Shown here piece by piece: positions 7,651-16,830 of a stretch of DNA of 64,000 nt. The position numbers and the translations under genes are program-made. Under the pieces are notes generated by a model. The model was not told the DNA's origin. It saw nothing but the letters and a program-made list of their open reading frames with translations, and did not search any database. How positions within the stretch are numbered: the first letter of the stretch is position 1; each line of letters opens with the position of its first letter. The DNA comes from Paenibacillus sp. DMB20 (GTDB lineage: Bacteria; Bacillota; Bacilli; Paenibacillales; Paenibacillaceae), in assembly GCF_000987955.1 (NCBI RefSeq), contig NZ_LAZU01000029.1, positions 62,001 to 126,000 of the forward strand, given 5' to 3'.

Positions 7651-9444
7651 CTACACGATATTCTCCGTTCGCGCCATTTCTATTGCTTCCTCGCGGTTGT
7701 TGACGCCGAGCTTGGAGTAGAGAGTCGAGCAGTAATTGCGAATTGTTCCCTCCGATAGAAACAGCTTGGCGGCGATGGACTTATAGCGCAGTCCGCTCGA
7801 AAGATGCTCCAGAATCTCCATCTCGCGTTTCGTAAGCCCGTACGGGTGGTTTTCCTGACTTGAGCTGATCTTCTCCAATTGCTCACGTTGTCGCTTCATC
7901 TCTTCGAAAACTTGCGCAGCGACCGATTGGTCGATCCAGGTTCCTCCGCTAAAAATAAGTTTCAAGGCTTCCTTCATCTCCCGCGGATGAATCGACTTCA
8001 GCATATAGCCTTTCGCCCCGCGCTCCAATGCAGTGGCTGCCTGCAAGGAATCCTCAAACGTCGTCATGAGCACAACCTTCATATCAGGCCATCGTTGTTT
8101 CATTTCAAGTAAAGCTTCAAGCCCGCCCATTCCCTGCATACGAACATCCATGAGCACGATATCCGGTTGGGACCGCTCACAGTGTTCCAATGCTTCAAGC
8201 CCGTCCCTGCTCTTGCCAACGACGATAAAATCAGAATCCTGATCCAAAATTTGTTTTAAGCTGTCGGTAATGATCGCCTGGTCATCAACGATCAACAGGC
8301 GGATCGCGTCATGTACAGGCTCTGTCTGCAACGGAATATTACATATGACGAACGTTCCTTGTCCAGGCACGGAATGAACGGACAGCGTGCCGTGAAATAG
8401 TTTAAGCCGCTCCTTCATCCCACCCAGCCCAAATCCGAATTGGACTTCTTCCATTCCGATACCGTTATCCTCGATCTGTAACCGGAGCTGCTGACTATCG
8501 AAATGCAGCTGAACGGTTATCACGCTTGCCTGGCCGTGCCGAACCGCGTTGGTTAGAGACTCTTGAAGGCAGCGGTGTAGACAAAAATTTATCTTTTGTA
8601 TAACAAGAGTCTCACTGCCAATTACACGGAAATGGACTGTTATACCTGTCGACTTCATAAACTCCTCGATTAATTGCCGCAGCGATTCGCTTAACGAACG
8701 GCTTAATGTAGTATGAGAGAGCTGGTGCAGATGCTTTCGGATATCATCCAGACTGTGCTGGGCGATACCGACAAGCGAATCGATTCTCTCGATCTGCGGA
8801 TCCGGCACGGACGATCGCAGCGATTCGACGCCGACGATGAGCGAGGTAAGCGCATGGCCAATCGTGTCATGCAGCTCATGTGATAGCCGGCTGCGTTCCT
8901 CCATTAGCGTAAGCTCCTCGATCCGTTTAATATGCTGCTCCAGCAACAGCTTCTGCTCTTGAATAATCTGGGCTTGCTTATGGGACTGAATCAATATATT
9001 GAACGCGAAGCCGATGGCAAAACCAAGGCTGCAGCTAACGATAAACTCATACGGAAGACGATCCGCGATCCAACCGTTCAATGCCGGGAATACGATTCCG
9101 CAGAGGATACCTGTCCACATGTAAGTTCTTCGACTGCTCGCCAAGCCGATAACCATCACGAGTAAAACGAAAGACCAAAGCAATCCCGGCGCTGCGTAGG
9201 CTAAATAAAGATGAAAAAAGCCCGCTGCCGTGACTTCGACTGCAAGATACCTGTCTTCTTTCCTATGGCGGACGATTAATGGAACGAGGTAAACGACGAA
9301 AGCAAGAGAAAGTACAATCCATAGCGGCGCATCGATCAATGAGGGATGGATAAAATCAGCGCTTGCGACAATGACCAGCCAAAGCGTTCGTATAGTCACA
9401 AGTATCCAATCATACCAGAACCATTTCTTTATTATGGAAAACAC
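7651..9444 (-). CDS. Membrane sensor kinase fused to NarL-type response regulator (HK-RR 1)
   Basis: One 597-residue chain holds a complete two-component system. Residues 1-155 carry about five to six membrane helices; a coiled coil leads to a HisKA_3 dimerisation domain with the phospho-acceptor in SHELHDTIGHALTSL (His192), then HATPase_c (NAVRHG, DNGIGMEE, FGFGLGGMKERL), a receiver with DDQ and Asp433 (VLMDVRMQGMGG) and a LuxR/NarL HTH at the C-terminus (LTKREMEILEHLSSG). Normally LiaS/LiaR- or DesK/DesR-like proteins are separate. The DNA-binding domain therefore appears tethered to the membrane. GTG start. It is divergent from the tandem serine hydrolase gene at 9745, its likely target. 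A paralog lies at 32332-34116. Confidence 0.93.
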   Translation of the reverse strand: MFSIIKKWFWYDWILVTIRTLWLVIVASADFIHPSLIDAPLWIVLSLAFVVYLVPLIVRHRKEDRYLAVEVTAAGFFHLYLAYAAPGLLWSFVLLVMVIGLASSRRTYMWTGILCGIVFPALNGWIADRLPYEFIVSCSLGFAIGFAFNILIQSHKQAQIIQEQKLLLEQHIKRIEELTLMEERSRLSHELHDTIGHALTSLIVGVESLRSSVPDPQIERIDSLVGIAQHSLDDIRKHLHQLSHTTLSRSLSESLRQLIEEFMKSTGITVHFRVIGSETLVIQKINFCLHRCLQESLTNAVRHGQASVITVQLHFDSQQLRLQIEDNGIGMEEVQFGFGLGGMKERLKLFHGTLSVHSVPGQGTFVICNIPLQTEPVHDAIRLLIVDDQAIITDSLKQILDQDSDFIVVGKSRDGLEALEHCERSQPDIVLMDVRMQGMGGLEALLEMKQRWPDMKVVLMTTFEDSLQAATALERGAKGYMLKSIHPREMKEALKLIFSGGTWIDQSVAAQVFEEMKRQREQLEKISSSQENHPYGLTKREMEILEHLSSGLRYKSIAAKLFLSEGTIRNYCSTLYSKLGVNNREEAIEMARTENIV

Positions 9445-9580
9445 GGATTATGCACACCTGCTTATATATTTTTGCAAATCAATTTCCGGATAATTCAGAC
9501 CTATCATGCACCATAACTTTCCGATTCGTCAAGCGAAAGAGGGGGGGACGGTTTAGAACTTGGCTGTAGTAGCCAAGCAC

Positions 9581-9625
9581 GTCACATGAGACGGTTGACA
9601 GTTTGTCATACGGTATATGTGACAG
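9581..9625. promoter_or_regulatory. Candidate operator dyads between HK-RR 1 and the serine hydrolase
   Basis: The divergent intergenic region (9445-9744) contains a cluster of TGTCA half-sites: GTCACAT at 9581, TTGACA at 9595, TTGTCATA at 9603 and ATGTGACA at 9617-9624. TTGTCATA, eight bases, then GTGACA is almost the same as a dyad upstream of the paralogous HK-RR 2 gene. It is a candidate binding site for the regulator half of the fusion. The rest of the gap holds no convincing gene. Confidence 0.55.
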
Positions 9626-9744
9626 GTCCAAGTACGATGTCATCCAAAGCTTAGCGGTTTCATCACTGTCCGATTTAACAATTTCGGGGGTAGGGTGAAG
9701 GAGTGAAGCAACACAACATTCCAAAATAATAGGAGCGATGCGTT

Positions 9745-11904
9745 ATGAAATCATTCACCACTCAAAAAGGAGCTGCGCTTACTTTAACAGCCATATTGGC
9801 GGGTACACTGGTATTCCCCGCTTATGGAACTGCTCGTGCGGCAGTTAAGACGCCAACCCAACAAGCTATCGATAAAGTTGCCAATGCCGACAATATTCCG
9901 GGCGTCATTGTTGTCGTAAAGAAAGGAGATGCTAGCTGGTCGTATGCCTCCGGTGAAGCGAATATCGAAAGGAACCATAAGGTAGACGCCGACTCCGCTT
10001 TCCGGATCGGAAGTACAACGAAGACGTTTGTCGCTACGGTTGCCTTGCAGCTTGCCGGCGAGAAAAAGCTAAGCCTCGATGATACGGTGGAGAAATGGCT
10101 GCCGGGGCTCGTGCAGGGCAATGGATACGACGGCAATAAGATTAAGATTCGTCAATTGTTGAATCATACAAGCGGAATTCCAGATTATTTGACTCCAGAG
10201 CTTAGGGCAAAATTACTCGCAAATCCAAGCGCAAATTATACAGCCGAACAGTTAATTGACCAAGCCTTGGAGCAAAAGCCCATAACGGGCTGGTCATATT
10301 CAAACGCGAATACGGTTATTATGGGGCTCATTATCCAGAAGGTCACCGGGGAAACGTATACCGGGCAGATCAAGAAAAGAATTATTGAACTGCTTCAGCT
10401 TAAAGAAACGTTCCTCCCCGGCAGCTCGGCGGATATTCCGAAAAAAAATGCTCGCGGCTACCTGAACACTGGAGATAAATTAGTGGATATTACCACGCTG
10501 AACCCATCGTTTACTAATGCCGCCGGGGAAATGATCTCGACTGGGGAAGATATGACCACGTTTTTCCGCGCCTTATTGGGCGGCAAGCTGTTGACACCGG
10601 AGATGCTGAAGGAAATGCTGACCAGTACAGCCGACTCTCCATTTGGAAAGTATGGACTTGGCATACACCAAACCAAGCTGCCGGACGGGACAATGGTATG
10701 GGGACATGGCGGCGGCATTCCCGGATTTACCAACTTTGCAGGCGGAACGGAAGGCGGTCAACATGCCATTTCGATAAATATCAATGTACTGGGCGATGCG
10801 GATAAACATATTAATGATATTTTAGCGTCGGAATTCGCAAGAGAACCCCAAAAAGAGCTCACGGAAAAGGAAAAGAATAGCAAGCATCGGGAAGAAGTCA
10901 AACGCGTCATGGATGAGGTGATAACGAGCAAAAGAGTCCCAAGTGTCGTGGCTGGCGGACTGCAGGATGGGGAACGCTGGTCCTACGCTACAGGTACAGC
11001 CAGCTACGAAGTACCGCGCCCGGTGGAGCCGGATTTTTCATTCCGTATCGGAAGCATCACGAAGACGTTCACCGCTGCCGTTGTATTGCAGTTGGCCGAG
11101 GAGAAACAATTGAGCCTGGATGATTCGGTCGAAAAGTGGCTGCCGGGGGTCATAAAGGGTAACGGGTATGACGGCAACAAAATTAAATTTCGTCAGTTAT
11201 TGAACCATACAAGCGGGCTTGCTAGCTATACGGATCTGGATATGCGGGATATTACCTTGCCCCAAAATCCATTCCGTTACTATTCCGTCGATGAGCTTAT
11301 CACCTTGGCACTTGCAAAACCGCCTGTATTTGCGCCAGGGGAGGGCTGGAGCTATTCCAACATCAATACAGTACTAGCCGGTCAAATTATTCAAAAGGTA
11401 ACCGGGGATACGTATGCGGAACAGATCAGGAAACGATTCATCGAACCCCTCGGGCTGACGGAGACATTCGTCATGGAGAATAGTTCCCATATTCCGGGTA
11501 AGCATGCCACAGGATATAATATGGACAGAACGGGTCATTTGTATGATATGACTGAGATGAATCAATCATGGGCAAACGCAGCCGGAGATATGGTTTCAAG
11601 CGTCAAAGATTTGACCACCTTCTTCAGTGCGTTGTTGGGCGGAAAGCTGCTAAATCAAGAGATGATGGACCAGATGTTCACAACGGTAGATTCACCTATG
11701 GGCAAAGTCGGACTAGGGATTTTTGAAGGAAAAACTCCGGACGGGCAATCCTATTGGGGGCATGCCGGCGGTACTTTCGGATTTGAAACGAGAGCCTTCG
11801 GACCCAAAGGCGGGAAGCATATTTTGGTAACGGCTATCAACTCGGTAGCACCGGAAGCCACGGAGGCCCATAATAAAATATTAAATAAGGAATTTGGCCG
11901 TTAA
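9745..11904 (+). CDS. Secreted serine hydrolase with two tandem beta-lactamase-fold domains
   Basis: A 719-residue protein with an N-terminal signal peptide (hydrophobic ALTLTAILAGTLVF, cleavage likely after the AARA-like segment near residue 32) and two homologous class C beta-lactamase/D-Ala-D-Ala carboxypeptidase-type domains (about 37-370 and 385-719). Each domain retains the catalytic set: SxxK (STTK at 90-93; SITK near 437), YSN (YSNANTV; YSNINTV) and an HxGG-type third motif (WGHGGGIPGF; WGHAGGTFGF). Shared blocks such as LSLDD and KWLPG and HTSG show an internal duplication. It probably acts on peptidoglycan peptides or other D-amino acid substrates outside the cell. AGGAG lies nine bases before ATG. 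It is divergent from HK-RR 1. Confidence 0.92.
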   Translation: MKSFTTQKGAALTLTAILAGTLVFPAYGTARAAVKTPTQQAIDKVANADNIPGVIVVVKKGDASWSYASGEANIERNHKVDADSAFRIGSTTKTFVATVALQLAGEKKLSLDDTVEKWLPGLVQGNGYDGNKIKIRQLLNHTSGIPDYLTPELRAKLLANPSANYTAEQLIDQALEQKPITGWSYSNANTVIMGLIIQKVTGETYTGQIKKRIIELLQLKETFLPGSSADIPKKNARGYLNTGDKLVDITTLNPSFTNAAGEMISTGEDMTTFFRALLGGKLLTPEMLKEMLTSTADSPFGKYGLGIHQTKLPDGTMVWGHGGGIPGFTNFAGGTEGGQHAISININVLGDADKHINDILASEFAREPQKELTEKEKNSKHREEVKRVMDEVITSKRVPSVVAGGLQDGERWSYATGTASYEVPRPVEPDFSFRIGSITKTFTAAVVLQLAEEKQLSLDDSVEKWLPGVIKGNGYDGNKIKFRQLLNHTSGLASYTDLDMRDITLPQNPFRYYSVDELITLALAKPPVFAPGEGWSYSNINTVLAGQIIQKVTGDTYAEQIRKRFIEPLGLTETFVMENSSHIPGKHATGYNMDRTGHLYDMTEMNQSWANAAGDMVSSVKDLTTFFSALLGGKLLNQEMMDQMFTTVDSPMGKVGLGIFEGKTPDGQSYWGHAGGTFGFETRAFGPKGGKHILVTAINSVAPEATEAHNKILNKEFGR

Positions 11905-11907
11905 GTT

Positions 11908-11957
11908 GAAAGCCGACATCGCGCCCTTTATTCGAGGGCGGGTGTCGGTTTTCTTGC
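11908..11957 (+). terminator. Terminator after the tandem serine hydrolase
   Basis: GCCGACA and CGCCCT pair with AGGGCG and TGTCGG, followed by TTTTC, a few bases after the stop codon. Confidence 0.8.
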
Positions 11958-12059
11958 TGCGATTGCGGAGTCCGAGAATTCCATTCAAAGTAAAATCCGT
12001 TTCCATATCGGTTGACTTTGACGCCGTGTCGCACTTTAGGCTGGTAAAAAGGAGGAACT

Positions 12060-13049
12060 ATGGAGCTCCAGACTATTAGCGAGGTTACAAAAAACTATCA
12101 AATCTCCACAAGAACGCTTAGATATTATGAGCAAATCGGGCTGCTACAGAGCGTAAAGAAGGAGGGGTATGCTTATCGCGCTTATGATCCATATTCGTTG
12201 AAACGGTTGGAACAAATATTGATATTACGGAAGCTGAGAATTCCATTAAAAGAAATTCAGAAAATCTTGCAAGGCGAGGAGTCTAGGGTAGCAATAGCCG
12301 TTTTTCAAGAGAAGATCAAAGACCTAACCAATGAAATAACGGCATTGGCTGCTGTAAAGGCGGTCATTGAACAATTCGCAACCTTTCTAAAAGAAAATGC
12401 TGAAGTGGAGATGAGCCTAGGATTTTTAGCTGATGAAACGATTCTGCAAATCATGGATACCCTTCCAGCAGCAAAAACAAATCTTAAGGAGGAAATAACC
12501 TTGAATGATTTGAATACGGCCGACAATCATTTATCCAAACTCAAAGATGTAAGAATTGTATATTTACCCCCTACATCGGTAGCCTCCATACACTTGGTAG
12601 GTGGGACAGCGGAATACGACACAGGAGTAAAGCTTCAACAATTTATGATTCAGACCAATCTTGCCGGTAAAAAGCCGGATCTGCGTCATTATGGCTTTAA
12701 CCATCCGAATGGAGTTAAACCTGACGGATCTGACCATGGGTATGAAAGGTGGATCACCATTCCGGATGATATGGAAGTACATGAACCATTTGCTAAAAAG
12801 AAATTTTCTGGAGGTTTATATGCTGCCCATATGATACCCATGGGAAATTTCGAGGAATGGGGTTGGCTTGCCGAATGGGTAAATAACAGCAATGAGTACG
12901 AACCAAACTGGGGTGACCCTGATTGCATGAATGGTTCTATGGAAGAACATTTAAACTATATCAATCAATATCATCTAAGCAATGAAGATATGGATAAATG
13001 TTTGCAATTGGATTTGTTGCTTCCAATCCGATCAAAGTTGAGTAAATAA
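12060..13049 (+). CDS. MerR-family regulator with GyrI-like effector-binding domain
   Basis: A 329-residue one-component regulator. The first 70 residues are a MerR winged HTH (TISEVTKNYQISTRTLRYYE, then RAYDPYSLKRLEQI), residues 70-125 form the antiparallel coiled coil used for dimerisation, and the remainder from about 165 resembles the GyrI-like/BmrR-type ligand-binding fold (IPDDMEVHEPFAKKKF, LAEWVNN). Such proteins sense small, often drug-like compounds and remodel promoters with long spacers. No obvious target gene adjoins it; the gene stands alone and ends in a terminator. The start is well supported by AAGGAGG six to seven bases before ATG 12060. Confidence 0.88.
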   Translation: MELQTISEVTKNYQISTRTLRYYEQIGLLQSVKKEGYAYRAYDPYSLKRLEQILILRKLRIPLKEIQKILQGEESRVAIAVFQEKIKDLTNEITALAAVKAVIEQFATFLKENAEVEMSLGFLADETILQIMDTLPAAKTNLKEEITLNDLNTADNHLSKLKDVRIVYLPPTSVASIHLVGGTAEYDTGVKLQQFMIQTNLAGKKPDLRHYGFNHPNGVKPDGSDHGYERWITIPDDMEVHEPFAKKKFSGGLYAAHMIPMGNFEEWGWLAEWVNNSNEYEPNWGDPDCMNGSMEEHLNYINQYHLSNEDMDKCLQLDLLLPIRSKLSK

Positions 13050-13068
13050 CACGAGTTTACGAATTTGT

Positions 13069-13108
13069 TGTAGAGGTACTCCTAAAGGGTATCTCTCTCT
13101 TTTTTATC
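13069..13108 (+). terminator. Terminator after the MerR gene
   Basis: AGAGGTAC pairs with GTATCTCT (one G-T pair), followed by CTCTTTTTT. Confidence 0.7.
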
Positions 13109-13252
13109 AAACTTGCCGTTACAGACAGAGCGGAGAACAGTATCATAAGCACGGCGAAACAGTTTTATTTAAGCTAGTTCCTTCATTTTTCGGTCACAAG
13201 AATATGAGGATGAGCGCATAGCTTGATCTGCTAATCACCCGACTGCTTTTGA

Positions 13253-14326
13253 CTAGAGGTAAATCCTTCGGGCCTCCTCGTTGAAGAACTCGATGACATT
13301 CTTATATTCGGCAATGTCTATATGGTTTTGCCTCATAAGCTTCTGAATAAAAATGGTATCCGTAAAGATTTTATTGATGATCTTTTCGCACCATAACGGA
13401 GTTCCTTTAAAGTACTCCACCAAATCATGAATTTCATCAAACTTAAAGTACAGGATATAACAGACATAATTTTGAAGCAGCGTACTGAAACAATGATCGC
13501 GATAGGCGTTAGAGCGATTGTCGGAGAGAAAGTCTCTCATGGTCCCGAATAACGTTGTTTTATTTTCGGAGTAAATCTGTATCAAATCATCAACGTTATT
13601 GATCAGCCGCAATACAGCCTCTAATCCTTCTTCCGGAGGCATGGCCAGCTTGGCCGATTTACCCTCTATGGACTTTAACAGCTCCAACGTGAGATTTTTG
13701 CAGGCATTGATTTCATGCGGGGCTATGAACAATTTGTCTCTATGCTTGTCGAGATTCTCGCTGTAGTAATCGTGATATAAAGAAAAATAATGCTCGATAT
13801 TGATATTGGTTTTCGTATGAATCAAATCCTGCCCGCTGAATGAAAAGGAATAGAGGGTCTCCTCATTAACCGGGTGAGCATAAAGGTAGAAAAAGAAGAA
13901 AAAGTCTCTTAATTGATGTCTTTGTTCATCGTTCAATCCGGCAGCATCAGTCAATTGAGCTAATTGAAAAAAACAATAGTTCTTCATAAAATCATTCATG
14001 GCGTTGAACGGATTCTTCTTAGCAATGGACGTCGTCGCGTTGATCGTAAACAACAGATAATATAGTATCAGTTCATCATATACATCCAGCTGTTTAAAAA
14101 AAGCCGAGAGCACAGGCTTCCAGTCCGGATTCACGGTGTAATTGGGATCTCTCGGTTGCAATTCATACGCCCACTCAACAAACGACTCATTCTTACGATC
14201 GACAAAGAATAATTCTGTGCTGTCGTCTTCGCAAAAGCAGTATTCAAACCCGTCCGCTTGAACGGACGGCAATTCCCTGTTGAATTTTATATTTAGATAT
14301 TCATTGTATAGTGATTGAAGTTTCAT
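13253..14326 (-). CDS. Hypothetical protein, 357 residues, no recognised family
   Basis: I do not recognise this protein. It is soluble, rich in aromatic residues (a run of phenylalanines near residue 145, DFFFFFYLYAHP) and predicted mostly helical, with no signal peptide and no clear motif. Codon use and the length of the open frame support a real gene. It reads toward the MerR gene and sits downstream of the TetR gene on the same strand but 276 bases away, so it need not be co-transcribed. Nothing in the context suggests a function. A regulatory or phage-resistance role would be guesswork. Confidence 0.6.
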   Translation of the reverse strand: MKLQSLYNEYLNIKFNRELPSVQADGFEYCFCEDDSTELFFVDRKNESFVEWAYELQPRDPNYTVNPDWKPVLSAFFKQLDVYDELILYYLLFTINATTSIAKKNPFNAMNDFMKNYCFFQLAQLTDAAGLNDEQRHQLRDFFFFFYLYAHPVNEETLYSFSFSGQDLIHTKTNINIEHYFSLYHDYYSENLDKHRDKLFIAPHEINACKNLTLELLKSIEGKSAKLAMPPEEGLEAVLRLINNVDDLIQIYSENKTTLFGTMRDFLSDNRSNAYRDHCFSTLLQNYVCYILYFKFDEIHDLVEYFKGTPLWCEKIINKIFTDTIFIQKLMRQNHIDIAEYKNVIEFFNEEARRIYL

Positions 14327-14602
14327 CAGTCATATCCTCGGTTCCTATAGGATTCAACTCGTAATAACGTATTGGCCGGATGATCTCTTTATCCCTTCCT
14401 TAGAGATATACGACATATAGCCGGGCATTCCTCTAGTACATAGATTGACGAGCGGTGGGCTTGAAGAAGCGAAAATTGCTTTTGTGGCGTTTGCTGCTGG
14501 AACGTGGGTATTTTGAGGACCGGAAGCAAGCCGCCAGTAAGGGTCATGTTGAACAAGGTGTGAAGTTTCCGACCAGAAAGTCCGCATTTCGACAAATGCG
14601 AC
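14327..14602. other. Intergenic stretch without a recognised gene
   Basis: The 276 bases between the hypothetical gene and the TetR gene contain open minus-strand frames of 77-78 codons, but none shows a ribosome binding site or a family I recognise. It may hold a decayed gene. Confidence 0.4.
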
Positions 14603-15181
14603 TCAGGTAGAACGGATTCCTTCAAATGCGTTTATCACCAAATGTTGCACATAGGGTTCGTCCAACGTTTCGCCTGTCACAAGCAAGCGATAAAAGATCG
14701 GCCCGTAAATGAGATCAATGCATATGCCAATGTCGAGATTTTTTTTCAATTCCCCGCGTTGAACCCCTTTCTCCAAAAGACTCCTTGCCTCAAGTCGGCG
14801 GGGACGGAAAAATCGGGTTCGATAGGCCTCCGCCAATCCCGAATCAAACTGCCCTTCTCCTAATAACTCCGTAATGATGGTCCCCTCGCGACTTATCAAA
14901 AAACCGGTTAAATTCGTGGCGTGAATTAAAATATCATTAAATGCCGAACCCGTATCAGGCACGGGCAATCTGGCCGTGGCGGCATGCAGGAACCCATCCA
15001 TGACCACGGCAGCCTTGTTAGGCCACCATTTATAAATGGTGGCTTTGCTAACTTGAGCACGCTCGGCAATTTTATCAACGGTGACGGCTTGAAAGCCATT
15101 TTCCAACAATAACTCATAAGATGCGGAAAGGATAGACTTTTGCGCTTCCACATTACGCGGCCTGCCTCTTTTGCCGTTCAT
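14603..15181 (-). CDS. TetR-family repressor divergent from an MFS exporter
   Basis: About 192 residues. The N-terminal TetR HTH is clear (ILSASYELLLENG, then VDKIAERAQVSKATIYKWW) and the C-terminal half resembles the TetR_C_16-like ligand domain (ITELLGEGQFDSGLAEAYR). The start is the second ATG (15181), six bases after GAGGAGG. It is divergent from the MFS gene at 15467, and the shared 285-base promoter region holds three copies of an 18-19 base near-identical sequence, the expected operators. The likely role is repression of the exporter and itself, relieved by a substrate of the pump. Confidence 0.9.
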   Translation of the reverse strand: MNGKRGRPRNVEAQKSILSASYELLLENGFQAVTVDKIAERAQVSKATIYKWWPNKAAVVMDGFLHAATARLPVPDTGSAFNDILIHATNLTGFLISREGTIITELLGEGQFDSGLAEAYRTRFFRPRRLEARSLLEKGVQRGELKKNLDIGICIDLIYGPIFYRLLVTGETLDEPYVQHLVINAFEGIRST

Positions 15182-15225
15182 CGTCATCCTCCTCTTTCGT
15201 CATACATATCTTAACGGACAAAAAT

Positions 15226-15343
15226 AAACTATACGTTCAGTATACCCATTATGAACAAAAAATAAAGTGAGATCGCCTATTTACAAAACTAAACGTTCAG
15301 TATATTATTTTGTTATTAATTTATAAACTACACGTTCAGTATT
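15226..15343. promoter_or_regulatory. Three direct copies of a TetR-type operator
   Basis: AAACTATACGTTCAGTATA (15226), AAACTAAACGTTCAGTATA (15286) and AAACTACACGTTCAGTATT (15325) repeat at 60- and 39-base spacing. Each unit contains an imperfect palindrome (ACTNAACGTTCAGT type). They lie between the divergent TetR and MFS genes. Confidence 0.8.
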
Positions 15344-15466
15344 TAAATATGCCGAAAGGGAGGAGCTACCATGAGAAGAAATCCGCATGGAATTGTAATT
15401 GCATTGAAGCAATGAAGGTACTGACCGTAGTAGAACAATATATTTCTATATAAGGAGTTGCCTAAA

Positions 15467-16669
15467 ATGACTGCTTTAAGAAAACAAACCATCGAGAAAA
15501 ATATCCCGACATGGTTAACCATACTTCTGGCTGCCGCATGCGGCATCATTGTAGCTAATCTTTACTATGCGCAGCCCTTGGTCGGGGTCATCAGTTCTTC
15601 CATCGGGTTGTCCGCAAACAGTTCTGGCTTTATCGTGACGTTAACGCAGATTGGTTACGTAATCGGCTTGTTATTTATCGTACCTATGGGAGATATCGTT
15701 GAAAATCGAAGGCTGATAGTCGTATCTTTGCTTCTCACAGCGGTTGCCCTTGCAATCACCGCATTATCGAAACAAGCTGTTCCGTTCTTAGCCGCTTCAT
15801 TTGTCATCGGTTTAGGGTCGGTCGCTGCGCAAGTACTCGTCCCTTTTGCGTCATACCTTGCATCCGAATCTTCACGCGGTCGCGTTGTCGGCAATGTCAT
15901 GAGTGGTTTACTGCTTGGCATCATGCTCTCGCGTCCTTTGTCGAGCCTGGTAGCCGACTTCTTTGGCTGGCATGCCGTATTCGTTGTGTCTGCCACGGCT
16001 GTTTTTGTTTTGGCAATCGTACTGTCGAAGGTGTTGCCTACAAGAAGGCCCTCGTCAGACACATCCTATGCAGCCCTGCTCGGTTCGATGTGGCACTTGC
16101 TGCGAACAACTCCGATCTTACGCCGTCGGGCTGCATATCATGCATGCGTGTTTGCGACGTTCAGCTTATTTTGGACAACAGCACCGTTACTGTTATCCAG
16201 CCCGCTCTTTCATTTTTCCCAGAAAGCCATTGCGTTGTTCGCGCTTGCCGGAGTCGCGGGTGCAATAGCTGCCCCTGTGGCTGGACGGTTGGCCGACCGC
16301 GGCTGGACTAAACCCGCAACAGGGATCGCACTCGCTACGGTCGTCATTTCTATGTTGTTGCCGCTTATGATCCGTACGGGCTCATCCATTGGAGTAGCCG
16401 TTCTCGTCGTTTCAGCCATATTATTGGATGCCGGCGTATCCGCAAATCTTGTGCTTGGACAACGCGCGCTCTTTTCGCTGAGTCCGGAAATTCGAAGTCG
16501 TCTGAATGGGCTGTTCATGGCTATTTTCTTTTTTGGCGGTGCCATCGGATCCGCAATTGGGGGGTGGATATACGCTACGGGGGGATGGAGTGCAGCGTTA
16601 TGGATTGGAATAGCTTTCCCCATCATTGCCTTGCTTTATTTTGGCACGGAAAAAAAGCAGTTTCTATGA
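15467..16669 (+). CDS. MFS efflux transporter (DHA/AraJ-like), TetR-controlled
   Basis: About 400 residues with 12 predicted membrane helices. Family hallmarks are [10 protein letters not shown] in helix 1, the MFS motif A-like segment [12 protein letters not shown] after helix 2 and a repeat [12 protein letters not shown] in the second half. This subfamily exports drugs, sugars or metabolites in exchange for protons. The start at 15467 follows AAGGAG by nine bases; a TTG three codons earlier overlaps the ribosome binding site. It is divergent from the TetR gene, with three operators between them. A paralogous TetR/MFS pair lies at 23809-25935. Confidence 0.9.
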   Translation: MTALRKQTIEKNIPTWLTILLAAACGIIVANLYYAQPLVGVISSSIGLSANSSGFIVTLTQIGYVIGLLFIVPMGDIVENRRLIVVSLLLTAVALAITALSKQAVPFLAASFVIGLGSVAAQVLVPFASYLASESSRGRVVGNVMSGLLLGIMLSRPLSSLVADFFGWHAVFVVSATAVFVLAIVLSKVLPTRRPSSDTSYAALLGSMWHLLRTTPILRRRAAYHACVFATFSLFWTTAPLLLSSPLFHFSQKAIALFALAGVAGAIAAPVAGRLADRGWTKPATGIALATVVISMLLPLMIRTGSSIGVAVLVVSAILLDAGVSANLVLGQRALFSLSPEIRSRLNGLFMAIFFFGGAIGSAIGGWIYATGGWSAALWIGIAFPIIALLYFGTEKKQFL

Positions 16670-16756
16670 GCAGGTTTCTTTAAAATGATGTCTTACCAGT
16701 CGGGAGATGCCTGGCTGTGCTGCAACGCGCACGGAGTTTGACCTCTGTTGTAAAAA

Positions 16757-16800
16757 CAAAACCATCCCGAGAATTTAACATTCCGGGATGGTTTATCGAA
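16757..16800 (-). terminator. Terminator between MFS and LtrA genes
   Basis: AACCATCCCG pairs with CGGGATGGTT; on the minus strand it is followed by TTGTTTTTAC, so it best serves the ltrA gene. It may act on both strands. Confidence 0.75.
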
Positions 16801-16830
16801 ATCCTTAAGAATTCCGGGTGTTTCACAAAA

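Noticed and set aside
9479..9724. An 81-codon minus-strand open frame between HK-RR 1 and the serine hydrolase
   Set aside because: It covers the candidate operator region, has no ribosome binding site and no recognisable protein features.
14354..14625. Two overlapping minus-strand frames of 77-78 codons
   Set aside because: No ribosome binding site, no family and mutual overlap; may be a decayed gene but cannot be supported.
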